This document shows positions 44,722 through 53,868 of a stretch of 64,000 bases of DNA, piece by piece. The notes under the pieces were generated by a model. The model searched no databases. It saw only the letters and a program-made list of their open reading frames with translations, and was not told the DNA's origin. This DNA is from an uncultured Duncaniella sp. (lineage in GTDB: Bacteria > Bacteroidota > Bacteroidia > Bacteroidales > Muribaculaceae), in NCBI GenBank assembly GCA_910587165.1, contig CAJUKP010000002.1, forward strand, positions 1 through 64,000. Reading direction: 5' to 3'. Both the position numbers and the translations under genes were made by a program. The stretch's first letter is position 1. Every line of letters starts with the position of its first letter.

Positions 44722-44729
44722 CAAAGTTA
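44722..44729 (-). promoter_or_regulatory. Promoter -7 element of the P-type ATPase gene
   Basis: TAACTTTG on the minus strand at 44722-44729, about 85 bases before the chosen start. The -33 half is not clear. It is back to back with the promoter of the next plus-strand gene. Confidence 0.5.
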
Positions 44730-44773
44730 CGGATTATTTTTGCTTTTTTAGCATGGTGGCCATATTGAATATG

Positions 44774-44804
44774 TTGCGTTTTTATTAAATTTTTACTACC
44801 TTTG
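44774..44804 (+). promoter_or_regulatory. Promoter of the T9SS-exported protein gene, near-leaderless
   Basis: TTG at 44774-44776, 20 bases, then TACCTTTG at 44797-44804. The ATG at 44815 follows after 10 bases, so the transcript would start only a few bases before the start codon. Confidence 0.7.
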
Positions 44805-44814
44805 TATATTTGTT

Positions 44815-46107
44815 ATGAGACTGTCTGAATCAATTATATCGGTATTGTTGTGCGCATCTCCCCTGTGTGCATCGGCTGCTTTTGAGTGGACCGGCGGTAC
44901 CCATCCAGTTCTCACGGAAGAAGTGGCTTCATCCACCGGCCTCGAGGCTGTCTATGTCGCATCATCCGTTGATGGACTATCAGTAACATTTGTCGGCGAT
45001 GGCGCGGAAACCGCCGTCTGGTCACGTTTTTCGGCTCTTGGAGCCGGATATGCCGAACAGGTGGCCACAGGATCCGTTCTCCCTTCACCGGAAGGTGATA
45101 TGGGATATGTCGTGGAGGTTGCAGGCAGGCAATACGCATTTTGGCTTGTTGATTACAGCCGCCATGAACTGTCACTTTCATCTGTCGCTCTTTCGGAGTC
45201 GCAGTCATGCGGACGGGTGGCGCTTGACGTGTCGGGGTCCGGTGACGAGATAGCGTATTATTCGGTCAACGGGCGGCATTTCACCCTCTCACGTGATATC
45301 ACGCTTGAATATCGTACACTTTCATATAACGATGATTTGCATGGGCATGGTTATCGCGAGACTCCGGCATCGGAGACCTATGAATATCTCCGGCCTGTGC
45401 TTTCGGCTCCCGCACCTTTGTGTTCCACTGATTTCACTCTCTCGGGTGACAGGTTCATGAAGGCATGGGGTAGAGAGGCCGAGGTGACATCTGCCGCCTA
45501 CGAACCGGTCTCTGTTGAAGCCCGCACGACAGCCGAACAGGAAGTGCGTGATGCCTCCAATGAGGTGAATAATCCGACCGGTTCACTCGGTGGATCGGCC
45601 CCATGTGTGGTGACGTTTGACGCGGCTGTCACAGATGCGGCCATATTTCGTGAATGGCAGTTCTCCCGCACACCTGATTTCGATGATATCTCCCTTCATG
45701 TGAGTGACCTGTCGTTCACCTACTCGTTTGAAGAGGATGGCGTCACGTATGTCAGATTCTATTGTGCAAATTCGGATGCATCGTGTGATTTCTATGGGGA
45801 GACCTATGAGATCTCGATAGGAGAGTCATTTCTCAAATGTCCTAATGCCTTCTCTCCATTCAACCAGGATGGTGTAAACGATGAATGGAAGGTGGCCTAT
45901 AGTTCCATTGTGTCATTCAAATGCACTATTTTTAACCGCAGCGGCCATAAAATAGCTTCATTTTCTGACCCTTCGCAGGGTTGGGATGGCAAAAACGGAG
46001 GGAAATTTGTCCCCTCAGGTGTTTATTATTATGTCATCAAGGCCCGTGGCGCCGATGGTCGTGAATACAACCTTTCGGGTGACATAAACATTGTAGATTA
46101 TAAGTAA
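44815..46107 (+). CDS. Exported protein with T9SS type B (gliding-motility-associated) C-terminal domain
   Basis: A 430-residue protein with a signal peptide (about 1-23) and an unrecognised beta-rich body. The last 90 residues form the CHU_C / type B sorting domain: CPNAFSPFNQDGVNDEWKV, then IFNRSGHKI, GWDGKNGGKFVPSGVYYYVIKA and a final GDINIV. Such proteins are secreted through the type IX system and attached to, or released from, the surface. The body has no enzyme motif that I recognise. It is followed 35 bases later by a lytic transglycosylase. Confidence 0.85.
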   Translation: MRLSESIISVLLCASPLCASAAFEWTGGTHPVLTEEVASSTGLEAVYVASSVDGLSVTFVGDGAETAVWSRFSALGAGYAEQVATGSVLPSPEGDMGYVVEVAGRQYAFWLVDYSRHELSLSSVALSESQSCGRVALDVSGSGDEIAYYSVNGRHFTLSRDITLEYRTLSYNDDLHGHGYRETPASETYEYLRPVLSAPAPLCSTDFTLSGDRFMKAWGREAEVTSAAYEPVSVEARTTAEQEVRDASNEVNNPTGSLGGSAPCVVTFDAAVTDAAIFREWQFSRTPDFDDISLHVSDLSFTYSFEEDGVTYVRFYCANSDASCDFYGETYEISIGESFLKCPNAFSPFNQDGVNDEWKVAYSSIVSFKCTIFNRSGHKIASFSDPSQGWDGKNGGKFVPSGVYYYVIKARGADGREYNLSGDINIVDYK

Positions 46108-46142
46108 TAACGTTTCTTTCCACAAACAAACAGAACACACAA

Positions 46143-47138
46143 ATGAACTTCTATCGCAAATCATTCATTGGATCAGCCGTCGGGCTGTCCATCCTTGCTG
46201 TCGCATCGTCAGCGCTTCCGCTCAGTGCCGAACCTCGCGGTCACTCATCGGCATCATCGTCAAGATCCGTGGGAGAGGGCCCGTCGCCGGTAGTAGCGCC
46301 TGATGTACCCGAGAAGGTCTCTTTCGCAGGAGAGACCATATCTCTTGATCCTGTGAATATGTGGGAACGTCTGGACCGTGAGCTTACTGCCATGAGCTTC
46401 ACCCACACCAACACGCTCCTTGCCATCAAGAGGGCCAACCGGTATTTCCCTGTGATAGCCCCGATACTGAAGAAAAACAATATACCCCTCGATATGGTCT
46501 ATCTCGCCGCGATCGAGTCGACCATGAATCCCAAGGCCGTTTCCGGAGCCAAGGCCGGTGGCCTGTGGCAACTCATGCCTGCCACAGGTAGGGAATATGG
46601 GCTCGAGGTCAACGATAACGTTGACGAACGGTTTGATGTCGAGAAGTCAACGGAGGCAGCCTGCCGTTACCTTCGCAATGCTTACAACAAGTATGGCAAC
46701 TGGGAATCGGCAGCCGCAAGCTATAACGGAGGAATGGGCCGTATATCCAACGAACTTTCCGCCCAGCAGGTTGACTCAGCATACGATCTTTATCTCGCCG
46801 AGGAAACCATGCGCTACATTTTCCGTCTGCTTGCCATGAAGGAAATAATGGAGCATCCCGCCGACTATGGTTTTGTGCTGACAGCCGACAATCTCTATCA
46901 ACCTCTCGATTACAAGATTGTGGAGGTATCGACTCCGGTGGAAGACTGGCCCACATGGGCTGCTGCCGCGGGGATAGACTATCTCACATTGCGTGAGCAT
47001 AACCCGTGGATACGTTCCAAGACATTGCCCAACAAGACAGGCAAGACCTATAAGGTGAAAGTGCCTACCAAAGAGTCGCTTTCCCGGTCTTCACAGAAGA
47101 AGAGCGTCTATGATCCCCGATGGGTGGCATCAAAATAA
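46143..47138 (+). CDS. Lytic transglycosylase (SLT/MltD-like)
   Basis: Exported muralytic enzyme of 331 residues that cleaves the glycan strand of peptidoglycan to 1,6-anhydro ends. It has a signal peptide (about 1-29), a Ser-rich linker and an SLT domain with catalytic E125 in YLAAIESTMNPKAVSGAKAGG, followed by GLWQLMPATGREYG and ASYNGGMGRI. The C-terminal 60 residues resemble the linker before a LysM repeat, but no complete LysM is seen. Lies between a T9SS-exported protein gene and uvrA. Confidence 0.92.
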   Translation: MNFYRKSFIGSAVGLSILAVASSALPLSAEPRGHSSASSSRSVGEGPSPVVAPDVPEKVSFAGETISLDPVNMWERLDRELTAMSFTHTNTLLAIKRANRYFPVIAPILKKNNIPLDMVYLAAIESTMNPKAVSGAKAGGLWQLMPATGREYGLEVNDNVDERFDVEKSTEAACRYLRNAYNKYGNWESAAASYNGGMGRISNELSAQQVDSAYDLYLAEETMRYIFRLLAMKEIMEHPADYGFVLTADNLYQPLDYKIVEVSTPVEDWPTWAAAAGIDYLTLREHNPWIRSKTLPNKTGKTYKVKVPTKESLSRSSQKKSVYDPRWVASK

Positions 47139-47151
47139 TCAAGACTGATTG

Positions 47152-50010
47152 ATGAACGAAAACAAGACACACAACATACCTACCACACCCTCGCTCCAGG
47201 TCTATGGAGCGAGGGTGCATAACCTAAAAAATATTGATGTGGAGATCCCTCACAACGCTCTCACGGTTGTCACCGGCCTGAGCGGAAGCGGGAAATCCTC
47301 ACTTGCATTCGATACAATCTATGCCGAGGGACAGCGCCGTTATATAGAGACATTCTCGTCCTATGCCCGCAATATGCTTGGAAATCTCGAGCGCCCTGAC
47401 GTGGATAAGATCACCGGTCTTTCTCCTGTGATAGCCATAGAGCAGAAAACCGTCAACCGCAATCCCCGAAGCACCATAGGCACCACTACAGAGGTCTACG
47501 ATTTTCTCCGACTGCTCTATGCACGTGCCGGAACGGCGGTGAGCTATGTCACCGGCAAACCGATGGTCAAATATACCCGTGACCAGATTGTGCAGCTTAT
47601 CCTTGACCGATATGATGGACACAAGGTTTACATTCTCGCGCCTGTTGTAAGAAACCGTAAGGGACACTACAAGGAGCTCTTCGAGAGTATGCGCAAGAAA
47701 GGCTTTCTTTCGGCCAGGGTTGACGGCGAGATCCGGGAGCTGACACTTGGAATGAAAGTGGACCGTTACAAGAACCACAGCATAGAACTGGTGATTGACA
47801 GACTGAAGGTTTCGGCCAAAGATCTCACCCGGTTGCAGTCAACGGTGACAGATGCTCTCACGCAAGGTGACAGGCAGATGATGGTATATGATGCCGACAC
47901 AGACTCGGCTGCATATTTCTCGCAGACGCTTATGGATGCCGAAAGCGGAATCTCATATCGTGAGCCGGCGCCTCATAATTTCTCGTTCAACTCGCCGCTC
48001 GGAGCCTGTCCCTGTTGCAAGGGCCTCGGATATGTCAATATAATAGACAGGGAGAAAATCATTCCTGACACGAGGCTGTCAATACGTGACGGGGCTATCC
48101 TTCCGCTTGGTAAATACCGTAATCTGATGGTTTTCTGGCAGATCGAAGCTATCTGCAAAAAGTATGGATGTACATTGAAAACGCCCGTCAAGGATCTTCC
48201 CGAAGAGGCGATGAATGACATTCTCAACGGCACCACTGAAAGACTGGTGATTGAGAATGAGACCATGGCGACCATCAATTATTTCAATACCTACGAAGGT
48301 CTGGTGAAATATATCGAGATGCAGCAGGGTGACGAGGCCTCGGCTGCCGCGAAGAAATGGAGCGACGGTTTTTTCACCCGTGGAGTCTGCCCCGAGTGTC
48401 ATGGCGACCGGCTCAACCGGGAGGCACTGCATTTTTTTGTTGATGGCAAGAACATAGCGGATCTTTCCAAGATGGACATCTCGGATCTGTATGAGTGGTC
48501 AAAGGGGGTTGAGGATCGCCTTGATCCCACCAGCCGTGTAATTGCAGCCGAGATAATGAAAGAGATACGAAGCCGTCTGAAATTCCTGTGTGATGTAGGC
48601 CTTGATTATCTCCAGCTCAACAGAGCCTCGGCCACTCTCTCGGGAGGTGAGAGCCAGCGCATACGTCTGGCCACTCAGCTCGGAAGCCAGCTCGTCAACG
48701 TGCTATATATCCTCGATGAGCCGTCCATCGGTCTGCATCAGCGTGACAACCGCCGTCTCATAGACTCGCTAAAGCAACTCCGTGACGCCTCCAACTCAAT
48801 CCTTGTGGTTGAGCATGACAAGGATATAATGCTTGAAGCGGACCATATTGTCGATATCGGCCCCAAGGCAGGCCGCAAGGGTGGGGAAGTGGTCTTCTCC
48901 GGTGCTCCCGCAGATATGCTTCATACCGAAACCCTGACCGCAAGGTATCTCAAGGGGGAACTTACGGTGCCTGTCGCATCCGATCCTCGTCCCGGCAACG
49001 GAAAGAAGCTTGTGCTGAAGGGTGCGACAGGACATAATTTGAAAAATGTCACACTCGAGTTGCCTCTTGGCAAACTGGTGTGTGTGGCCGGCGTGTCAGG
49101 ATCAGGCAAATCGTCGCTTGTCAACGGAACGTTGCAACCTATTCTCAGCCAGAAATTTTACCGGTCGCACGAAGCTCCGTTGCCATTCGGCTCGATAGAG
49201 GGAGTTGAGAATATCGACAAGGTGGTCACAGTCGATCAGTCACCTCTCGGCAAGTCGCCCCGCTCCAATCCGGCCACCTATACAGGTGTGTTCACAGCTA
49301 TCCGCGATCTGTTCGCTTCACTCTCGGAGGCCAAGATACGTGGTTACCGTCCTGGCCGCTTCTCGTTCAATGTGGCCGGCGGACGTTGTGAGACCTGCTC
49401 GGGCAATGGATATAAGACCATTGAGATGAATTTCCTTCCCGATGTGCTTGTGCCGTGTGAGACCTGTGGAGGCAAGAGGTATAACCGCGAGACTCTTGAG
49501 GTTAGATTCAAGGGAAAGTCAATTGCCGATGTGCTTGACATGACAATAAATCAGGCGGTGGAGTTCTTCGCGTCTGTCCCGTCCATTCTCAACAAGATCA
49601 AGGTGCTTCATGAGATCGGACTCGGATATATCAAGTTGGGGCAGCCTTCGTCTACTCTGTCCGGAGGGGAAAACCAGCGTGTGAAACTCGCCACGGAGCT
49701 TGCCCGCCGCGATACGGGTAACACCCTGTTCATACTTGACGAGCCAACCACCGGACTTCATTTCGATGATATAAGAGTGCTTCTCGGTGTTCTCAACAGA
49801 TTGGTCGACAAGGGCAACACTGTGCTTGTGATAGAACACAACACTGATATTCTCGCTGCTGCCGACCATATAATCGACATGGGCCCCGGCGGAGGAAAGA
49901 ACGGCGGTACCATAATCGCCTCAGGAACACCTGCCGAGATAGCTTCCGGAGACTCCCCGACCGCTCCATATATAAGGGAGGCATTGGAACTTCAGAAAGG
50001 CAAAAAATGA
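47152..50010 (+). CDS. uvrA: Excinuclease ABC subunit A
   Basis: Damage-recognition ATPase of nucleotide excision repair. The 952-residue protein has two ABC modules with Walker A loops GLSGSGKSS (near 42-50) and GVSGSGKSS (near 645), two LSGGE signatures, and CxxC zinc motifs in CPCCKGLG, CPECHGDR, CETCSGNGY and CETCGGKRY. Full length for UvrA. I use the ATG at 47152; a TTG codon directly before it at 47149 is in frame and could also serve. Confidence 0.97.
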   Translation: MNENKTHNIPTTPSLQVYGARVHNLKNIDVEIPHNALTVVTGLSGSGKSSLAFDTIYAEGQRRYIETFSSYARNMLGNLERPDVDKITGLSPVIAIEQKTVNRNPRSTIGTTTEVYDFLRLLYARAGTAVSYVTGKPMVKYTRDQIVQLILDRYDGHKVYILAPVVRNRKGHYKELFESMRKKGFLSARVDGEIRELTLGMKVDRYKNHSIELVIDRLKVSAKDLTRLQSTVTDALTQGDRQMMVYDADTDSAAYFSQTLMDAESGISYREPAPHNFSFNSPLGACPCCKGLGYVNIIDREKIIPDTRLSIRDGAILPLGKYRNLMVFWQIEAICKKYGCTLKTPVKDLPEEAMNDILNGTTERLVIENETMATINYFNTYEGLVKYIEMQQGDEASAAAKKWSDGFFTRGVCPECHGDRLNREALHFFVDGKNIADLSKMDISDLYEWSKGVEDRLDPTSRVIAAEIMKEIRSRLKFLCDVGLDYLQLNRASATLSGGESQRIRLATQLGSQLVNVLYILDEPSIGLHQRDNRRLIDSLKQLRDASNSILVVEHDKDIMLEADHIVDIGPKAGRKGGEVVFSGAPADMLHTETLTARYLKGELTVPVASDPRPGNGKKLVLKGATGHNLKNVTLELPLGKLVCVAGVSGSGKSSLVNGTLQPILSQKFYRSHEAPLPFGSIEGVENIDKVVTVDQSPLGKSPRSNPATYTGVFTAIRDLFASLSEAKIRGYRPGRFSFNVAGGRCETCSGNGYKTIEMNFLPDVLVPCETCGGKRYNRETLEVRFKGKSIADVLDMTINQAVEFFASVPSILNKIKVLHEIGLGYIKLGQPSSTLSGGENQRVKLATELARRDTGNTLFILDEPTTGLHFDDIRVLLGVLNRLVDKGNTVLVIEHNTDILAAADHIIDMGPGGGKNGGTIIASGTPAEIASGDSPTAPYIREALELQKGKK

Positions 50011-50033
50011 CATTTTACCTTTTTTAACGGCGT

Positions 50034-50068
50034 TTTGTTTTAATTACAGCCCAAACGCTGTAAATTTG
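50034..50068 (+). promoter_or_regulatory. Possible promoter of the Crp-family regulator
   Basis: TTTG at 50034-50037, 23 bases, then TAAATTTG at 50061-50068. The -7 is perfect but the spacing is three bases longer than the norm here. The ATG is at 50116. Confidence 0.5.
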
Positions 50069-50115
50069 CAGAATATTTCGAAAATAGTGCTTTACAACAT
50101 AGTTTCCGAACACTA

Positions 50116-50817
50116 ATGATAAAGAGTGCGATTGAACAGGTAATCACAGAGGATCTTTCAGAGATATGGCAGATACTCAGTGGCGAGGAGAAACGCCTTG
50201 TCATTGAGAACTTTCATATCCATCACTATAAGAAGAATCAGATCATTTATGCCGAGAAGGACGATCCGGAATATCTCTGGTGTCTCCTCGAAGGCAAGGT
50301 TAAGAAGTTCAAGGACGGCATCGGCGGCAGGGTGCAGATCATCCGGCTCATCAAACCCGTGCAGTATTTCGGTTACCGGGCATATTTTGCAGGGGAACCA
50401 TACGTGTCAAGTGCGGCAACCCTTGAGCCTTCGACTCTCGGCACTCTTCCGATGGCTCTTGTCCAGGATATGATAGCCAAGAACAATAATCTGGCGATGT
50501 TCTTCATTCATGAACTGTCGCGCAACCTTGGTTCATCGGATACGAAGATTGTAAATCTTACTCAAAAGCACATTCGCGGTCGTCTTGCAGAAGCTCTGAT
50601 TGTCCTTCTTGACAATTACGGCTATGAGGAAGATGACAACATGACTCTCAAAATCTATATGGGGCGCGAGGATCTCGCCAATCTTTCCAATATGACGACA
50701 TCCAACGCCATCCGTACTCTCTCCAACTTTGTCAGCGAGCATCTCATTGTGGTGGATGGTCGAAAGATCAAGATCCTCAACGAGTCTATGCTGCGTAAAA
50801 TCTCTAAATTTGGCTAA
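50116..50817 (+). CDS. Crp/Fnr family transcriptional regulator
   Basis: A 233-residue regulator with an N-terminal cyclic-nucleotide-binding beta-barrel (about 30-130; CLLEGKVKKFKDG, YFGYRAYFAGEPY) and a C-terminal helix-turn-helix (about 165-225; MGREDLANLSNMTTSNAIRTLSNF). No Fnr-type cysteine cluster is visible at the N-terminus. The ligand is unknown; cAMP signalling is generally absent in this group. It overlaps the next gene by eight bases if the TTG start given there is right. Confidence 0.93.
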   Translation: MIKSAIEQVITEDLSEIWQILSGEEKRLVIENFHIHHYKKNQIIYAEKDDPEYLWCLLEGKVKKFKDGIGGRVQIIRLIKPVQYFGYRAYFAGEPYVSSAATLEPSTLGTLPMALVQDMIAKNNNLAMFFIHELSRNLGSSDTKIVNLTQKHIRGRLAEALIVLLDNYGYEEDDNMTLKIYMGREDLANLSNMTTSNAIRTLSNFVSEHLIVVDGRKIKILNESMLRKISKFG

Positions 50818-52168
50818 ACAGGCAAAATTCTCATCCCGTATCGGCATCATAGCCGCCACTGTAGGATCTGCAGTTGGTCTCGGCAACATCTGGCGCTTTC
50901 CCGCAGAAGTACAGGCGGGAGGCGGAGCCGTCTTTCTTCTTGTCTACATAGTGTGTATCTTCATGCTCGGTATCCCCGTCATGACTTCCGAGATGGCTCT
51001 CGGACGCGGGGGTGATTCCGATGCTGTCGGTGCTTTCGGCAATGTCACCCCCCGCAGGCGCGGATGGTGGATGGTGGGTGCTCTCGCCATTCTGTCGTCA
51101 TATCTCATCCTGTCGTTCTATATGGTAGTGGCCGGATGGACTTTCGAGTATCTTGTACAGTCTGTGACCGGCGATCTCTATTCCCCTGAGCATGGTGAGG
51201 GGGAAGCGGCCTTTCTCGACCGTATGGGCAGCTACATCACCGGCACCTATCGTCCGATAGTGATGACTCTGGTGATGGTGGCTGGTAACCTATATGTGCT
51301 TCTTCGCGGTGTGCAGGGAGGTATCGAAAAAGTTTCTAACGTCATGATGCCGGTTTTGTTCCTGCTTCTGCTCGTATTCTGTGGCGTATCTCTGTCACTT
51401 CCCGGTGCGTCGGCGGGACTTGAGTTTTTTCTCAGACCGGATCTTTCAGCTCTCACACCTGCAACTGTGATCGACGCTCTCGGACAGTCGTTCTTCTCAT
51501 TGAGTCTCGGTATGGGTATCATTCTCACATATTCGAGCTATTATCCTTCCTCGACAAAGCTGACGCGTACTGCTGTGACTGTCTCTCTGCTTGACCTTCT
51601 GGTGGCTCTGATGATGGGATTCATTATTTTCCCGGCCGTCATGACATTCGGCCTTTCAGATGCTAATCTGGCCGGTTCATCGCTCGTATTTGTGACTCTT
51701 CCGGAGATATTTGCCCAGATGGATGGCACACGGATCTGGTCGTCACTGTTTTTTCTGCTCCTCACTGTAGCGGCGTTCACTTCCACCATATCTCTTGCCG
51801 AGGTCTCCGTGGCGTTCATGCAGCGCAGGGGTGGGCTGTCACGCAAGAAGGCTTGCCTTGCCGTGCTCCTGCCGTTGGCTGTTCTCAGCCCACTCTGCTC
51901 GCTGTCGGTTGGTCCGTGGAGCGGCTTCAAGATCTGCGGTATGACACTGTTCGATTTCCTTGACAATGTCACGACCAATATCATGCTTCCGCTGGGCGGA
52001 ATCCTGTTGTGCATATATCTCGGGTGGGTGGCTCCCAAATCGTTCCTTGAGGAGCAGCTCACAAACCGAGGCACACTCAGATCGAGGTTTGCAGGTACCA
52101 TCCATTTCATTGTCCGCTGGATTGCCCCCGGTCTTATTGCGGTGATACTTGTGAGCGGACTTATCTGA
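50810..52168 (+). CDS. Sodium-dependent transporter (NSS/SNF family)
   Basis: A 452-residue inner-membrane symporter with about 11 to 12 helices. The first helix carries the family signature GSAVGLGNIWRFPAEVQAGGG, the Na+ and substrate-binding unwound helix. Bacterial relatives take up amino acids, but the substrate cannot be read. An ATG frame opens at 50729 inside the Crp gene; I prefer the TTG at 50810, which starts right before FSSRIGIIAATVGSAV and overlaps the Crp stop by 8 bases. It converges with a lipoprotein gene by 8 bases at 52161-52168. Confidence 0.9.
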   Translation: MAKQAKFSSRIGIIAATVGSAVGLGNIWRFPAEVQAGGGAVFLLVYIVCIFMLGIPVMTSEMALGRGGDSDAVGAFGNVTPRRRGWWMVGALAILSSYLILSFYMVVAGWTFEYLVQSVTGDLYSPEHGEGEAAFLDRMGSYITGTYRPIVMTLVMVAGNLYVLLRGVQGGIEKVSNVMMPVLFLLLLVFCGVSLSLPGASAGLEFFLRPDLSALTPATVIDALGQSFFSLSLGMGIILTYSSYYPSSTKLTRTAVTVSLLDLLVALMMGFIIFPAVMTFGLSDANLAGSSLVFVTLPEIFAQMDGTRIWSSLFFLLLTVAAFTSTISLAEVSVAFMQRRGGLSRKKACLAVLLPLAVLSPLCSLSVGPWSGFKICGMTLFDFLDNVTTNIMLPLGGILLCIYLGWVAPKSFLEEQLTNRGTLRSRFAGTIHFIVRWIAPGLIAVILVSGLI

Positions 52169-52619
52169 TCTCTTCTCCGGTCAATTGTCCGGGATAAGAG
52201 ACCGCGCCTGTGGCGATTGTATACGTGATGACGGTATCCAGCATTGTGAGTTTGTAGTAAAAATTGTCGCGTGTCATTGAATAGACCCCGTTTTGCTGCT
52301 CTGTGCCTTTGAGATAGGAATATAGTGCAGGCGGAAGTTGATCGTAGAGCAACACATCAGGTAGTGTGACACCCTCTCCGTCTATCTCCACCCATTGATT
52401 GTCCTTGTTGAACACGATCGTGGCACTGTTGTCGAGCTTTGCTTTATGCCCTCCATCTGCAGTCGGTGTATAGCTCTCAAGCCTGATATTCGGGAAATAG
52501 CGTGTAATAAATGTCGATACAGCCGACGGGGTTTCGTCAAGTGCATCGCTTGAGCAGCTTCCCAGCAGGAGTATCGAGCCGAGAAGCAGAACGAGAATGA
52601 AATCTGCGGAACGTTTCAT
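52161..52619 (-). CDS. PepSY-like lipoprotein
   Basis: A 152-residue predicted lipoprotein: MKRSADFILVLLLGSILLLGSC gives a signal with lipobox LLGSC. The mature part resembles PepSY-like domains of Bacteroidetes (ITRYFPNIRLESYTPTADGGHKAKLDN and VEIDGEGVTLPDVLLYDQLPPAL), usually in tandem, here covering one to two copies. Function unknown; these are periplasmic or outer-membrane proteins. A second ATG four codons upstream (52631) is possible. Its 3' end overlaps the NSS gene. Confidence 0.78.
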   Translation of the reverse strand: MKRSADFILVLLLGSILLLGSCSSDALDETPSAVSTFITRYFPNIRLESYTPTADGGHKAKLDNSATIVFNKDNQWVEIDGEGVTLPDVLLYDQLPPALYSYLKGTEQQNGVYSMTRDNFYYKLTMLDTVITYTIATGAVSYPGQLTGEEIR

Positions 52620-52757
52620 AATGGTTTGCATTGCTTTTCATTATTTAACAAGGAGTGCGGTTAAAAAGTTTAAATTTCAGACAATTAACTGTAATACCCA
52701 CAACCGGCGACATTTCCCGGCGGTTATAATGACATAATACCAAAAAACGGAACTGTC

Positions 52758-53699
52758 ATGGAACGAATAATCAAACAGGCCGCCGTGGAGGCCGCCGTTA
52801 AAAGTGCTTACGAGAAATTCAAGTCTTATAAGGTGGAAGGGTCGGCTATCGACCCGAGGATGAATCCTGTTGTCAACGGGAAATTCGGTCTGTCAGTGCG
52901 TCTGACTGACGGGTCAAGTATTGATTACGGCGATACGGCCACTCTTTTCCCTCTCGGATCATTGCTCCGTATTCCGGTCATGATTCAGGCCCTCGCAGAT
53001 CTATCCATCGAGGAGTTTGTCAGGAAGATGAACACAGGTCGTTGTCCCGCCGGATGTGACGGAGGTGTGGAGAAACGTCCGAAAGGGGTTCATGCCAAGA
53101 ATCTGAGAATGATAAGTCTGCTTCAGCCGACAGATGACGCCGACGGAAAGATGCAGCTCATATCCGACAAGATGATCTCATTGATGGGGTCATCCCCCGT
53201 ACTCGATGACAAGCTTTTCCAGAAGGCGATGAAGGAGTATGAGAATGATGGCCTCGAGGATTTGCTTGCTAAAAACGGGTATGAACTTTACGATTCCTTC
53301 TCGTCCACCTTGGAAGTCGCTACCAAACTGCACTCGATGCTCGTCACTACGACCCAGATGGCCCGTATGGGTGCGTCGATTGCTGCCGACGGCATTGATA
53401 CTGTGAGCGGCGAACCTGTATTTGACGGAAAGATCTCACAATCTGTCGTCGCCATGATGGCATCAAAAGGCCCCAAGCGTATAAAGAAACCGTGGCTGAT
53501 GGTTACAGGTGTCCCCGCCATGTCGAGCTTCGGAGGAGGATTCCTCGCTGTGATCCCCGGGTTTGGTGCAATATCAGCCTTCGCTCCCGAGCTTGTCGAT
53601 GGAGTGATACCCTTCAAGGCAGCCATGGCCGTCAAGGAGATTGTCACCTCCCTTGATCTTAATGTCTTTGCAAGCGCGAGGGTCAAAACAGAGAAATAG
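52758..53699 (+). CDS. Glutaminase-fold protein lacking catalytic residues (probable pseudoenzyme)
   Basis: A 313-residue cytoplasmic protein with the layout of serine-dependent glutaminases (beta-lactamase fold). Similarity is clear in the core (ARMGASIAADGIDTVSGEPVF, 202-222) and the C-terminus (FGGGFLAVIPGFGAISAFAPEL, 258-279). However, the catalytic SxxK is SLLR (68-71), the KSG triad before GGG is MSS (255-257), the NAGA motif is absent, and the Tyr of the CGMY segment is missing (ASKGP). The active site is therefore probably dead. It stands alone, with a terminator after it. What it binds is unknown. Confidence 0.72.
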   Translation: MERIIKQAAVEAAVKSAYEKFKSYKVEGSAIDPRMNPVVNGKFGLSVRLTDGSSIDYGDTATLFPLGSLLRIPVMIQALADLSIEEFVRKMNTGRCPAGCDGGVEKRPKGVHAKNLRMISLLQPTDDADGKMQLISDKMISLMGSSPVLDDKLFQKAMKEYENDGLEDLLAKNGYELYDSFSSTLEVATKLHSMLVTTTQMARMGASIAADGIDTVSGEPVFDGKISQSVVAMMASKGPKRIKKPWLMVTGVPAMSSFGGGFLAVIPGFGAISAFAPELVDGVIPFKAAMAVKEIVTSLDLNVFASARVKTEK

Positions 53700-53734
53700 C
53701 TTTTTTTAACATATACCTGATACCATGAGTCCCG

Positions 53735-53762
53735 GAGGCCGCCTCTTTTAAGAAGCGGCCTC
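53735..53762 (+). terminator. Terminator after the glutaminase-fold gene
   Basis: GAGGCCGC (53735-53742) pairs with GCGGCCTC (53755-53762) over a 12-base loop, followed by TTCTTGG. Confidence 0.65.
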
Positions 53763-53846
53763 TTCTTGGCTATCCTTGACCGAACATAATCAGGACTAAG
53801 CCGTTTTTTATTATAGAAGGGAGACCCTGTTTCCATCTTTTTTCGT

Positions 53847-53854
53847 TACTTTTG
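53847..53854 (+). promoter_or_regulatory. Promoter -7 element of the barrel-MptE-bcp operon
   Basis: TACTTTTG at 53847-53854, only 8 to 14 bases before the possible ATG codons. No TTG at the usual -33 distance. The transcript would be nearly leaderless. Confidence 0.5.
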
Positions 53855-53868
53855 CACAGTAAATGCTT

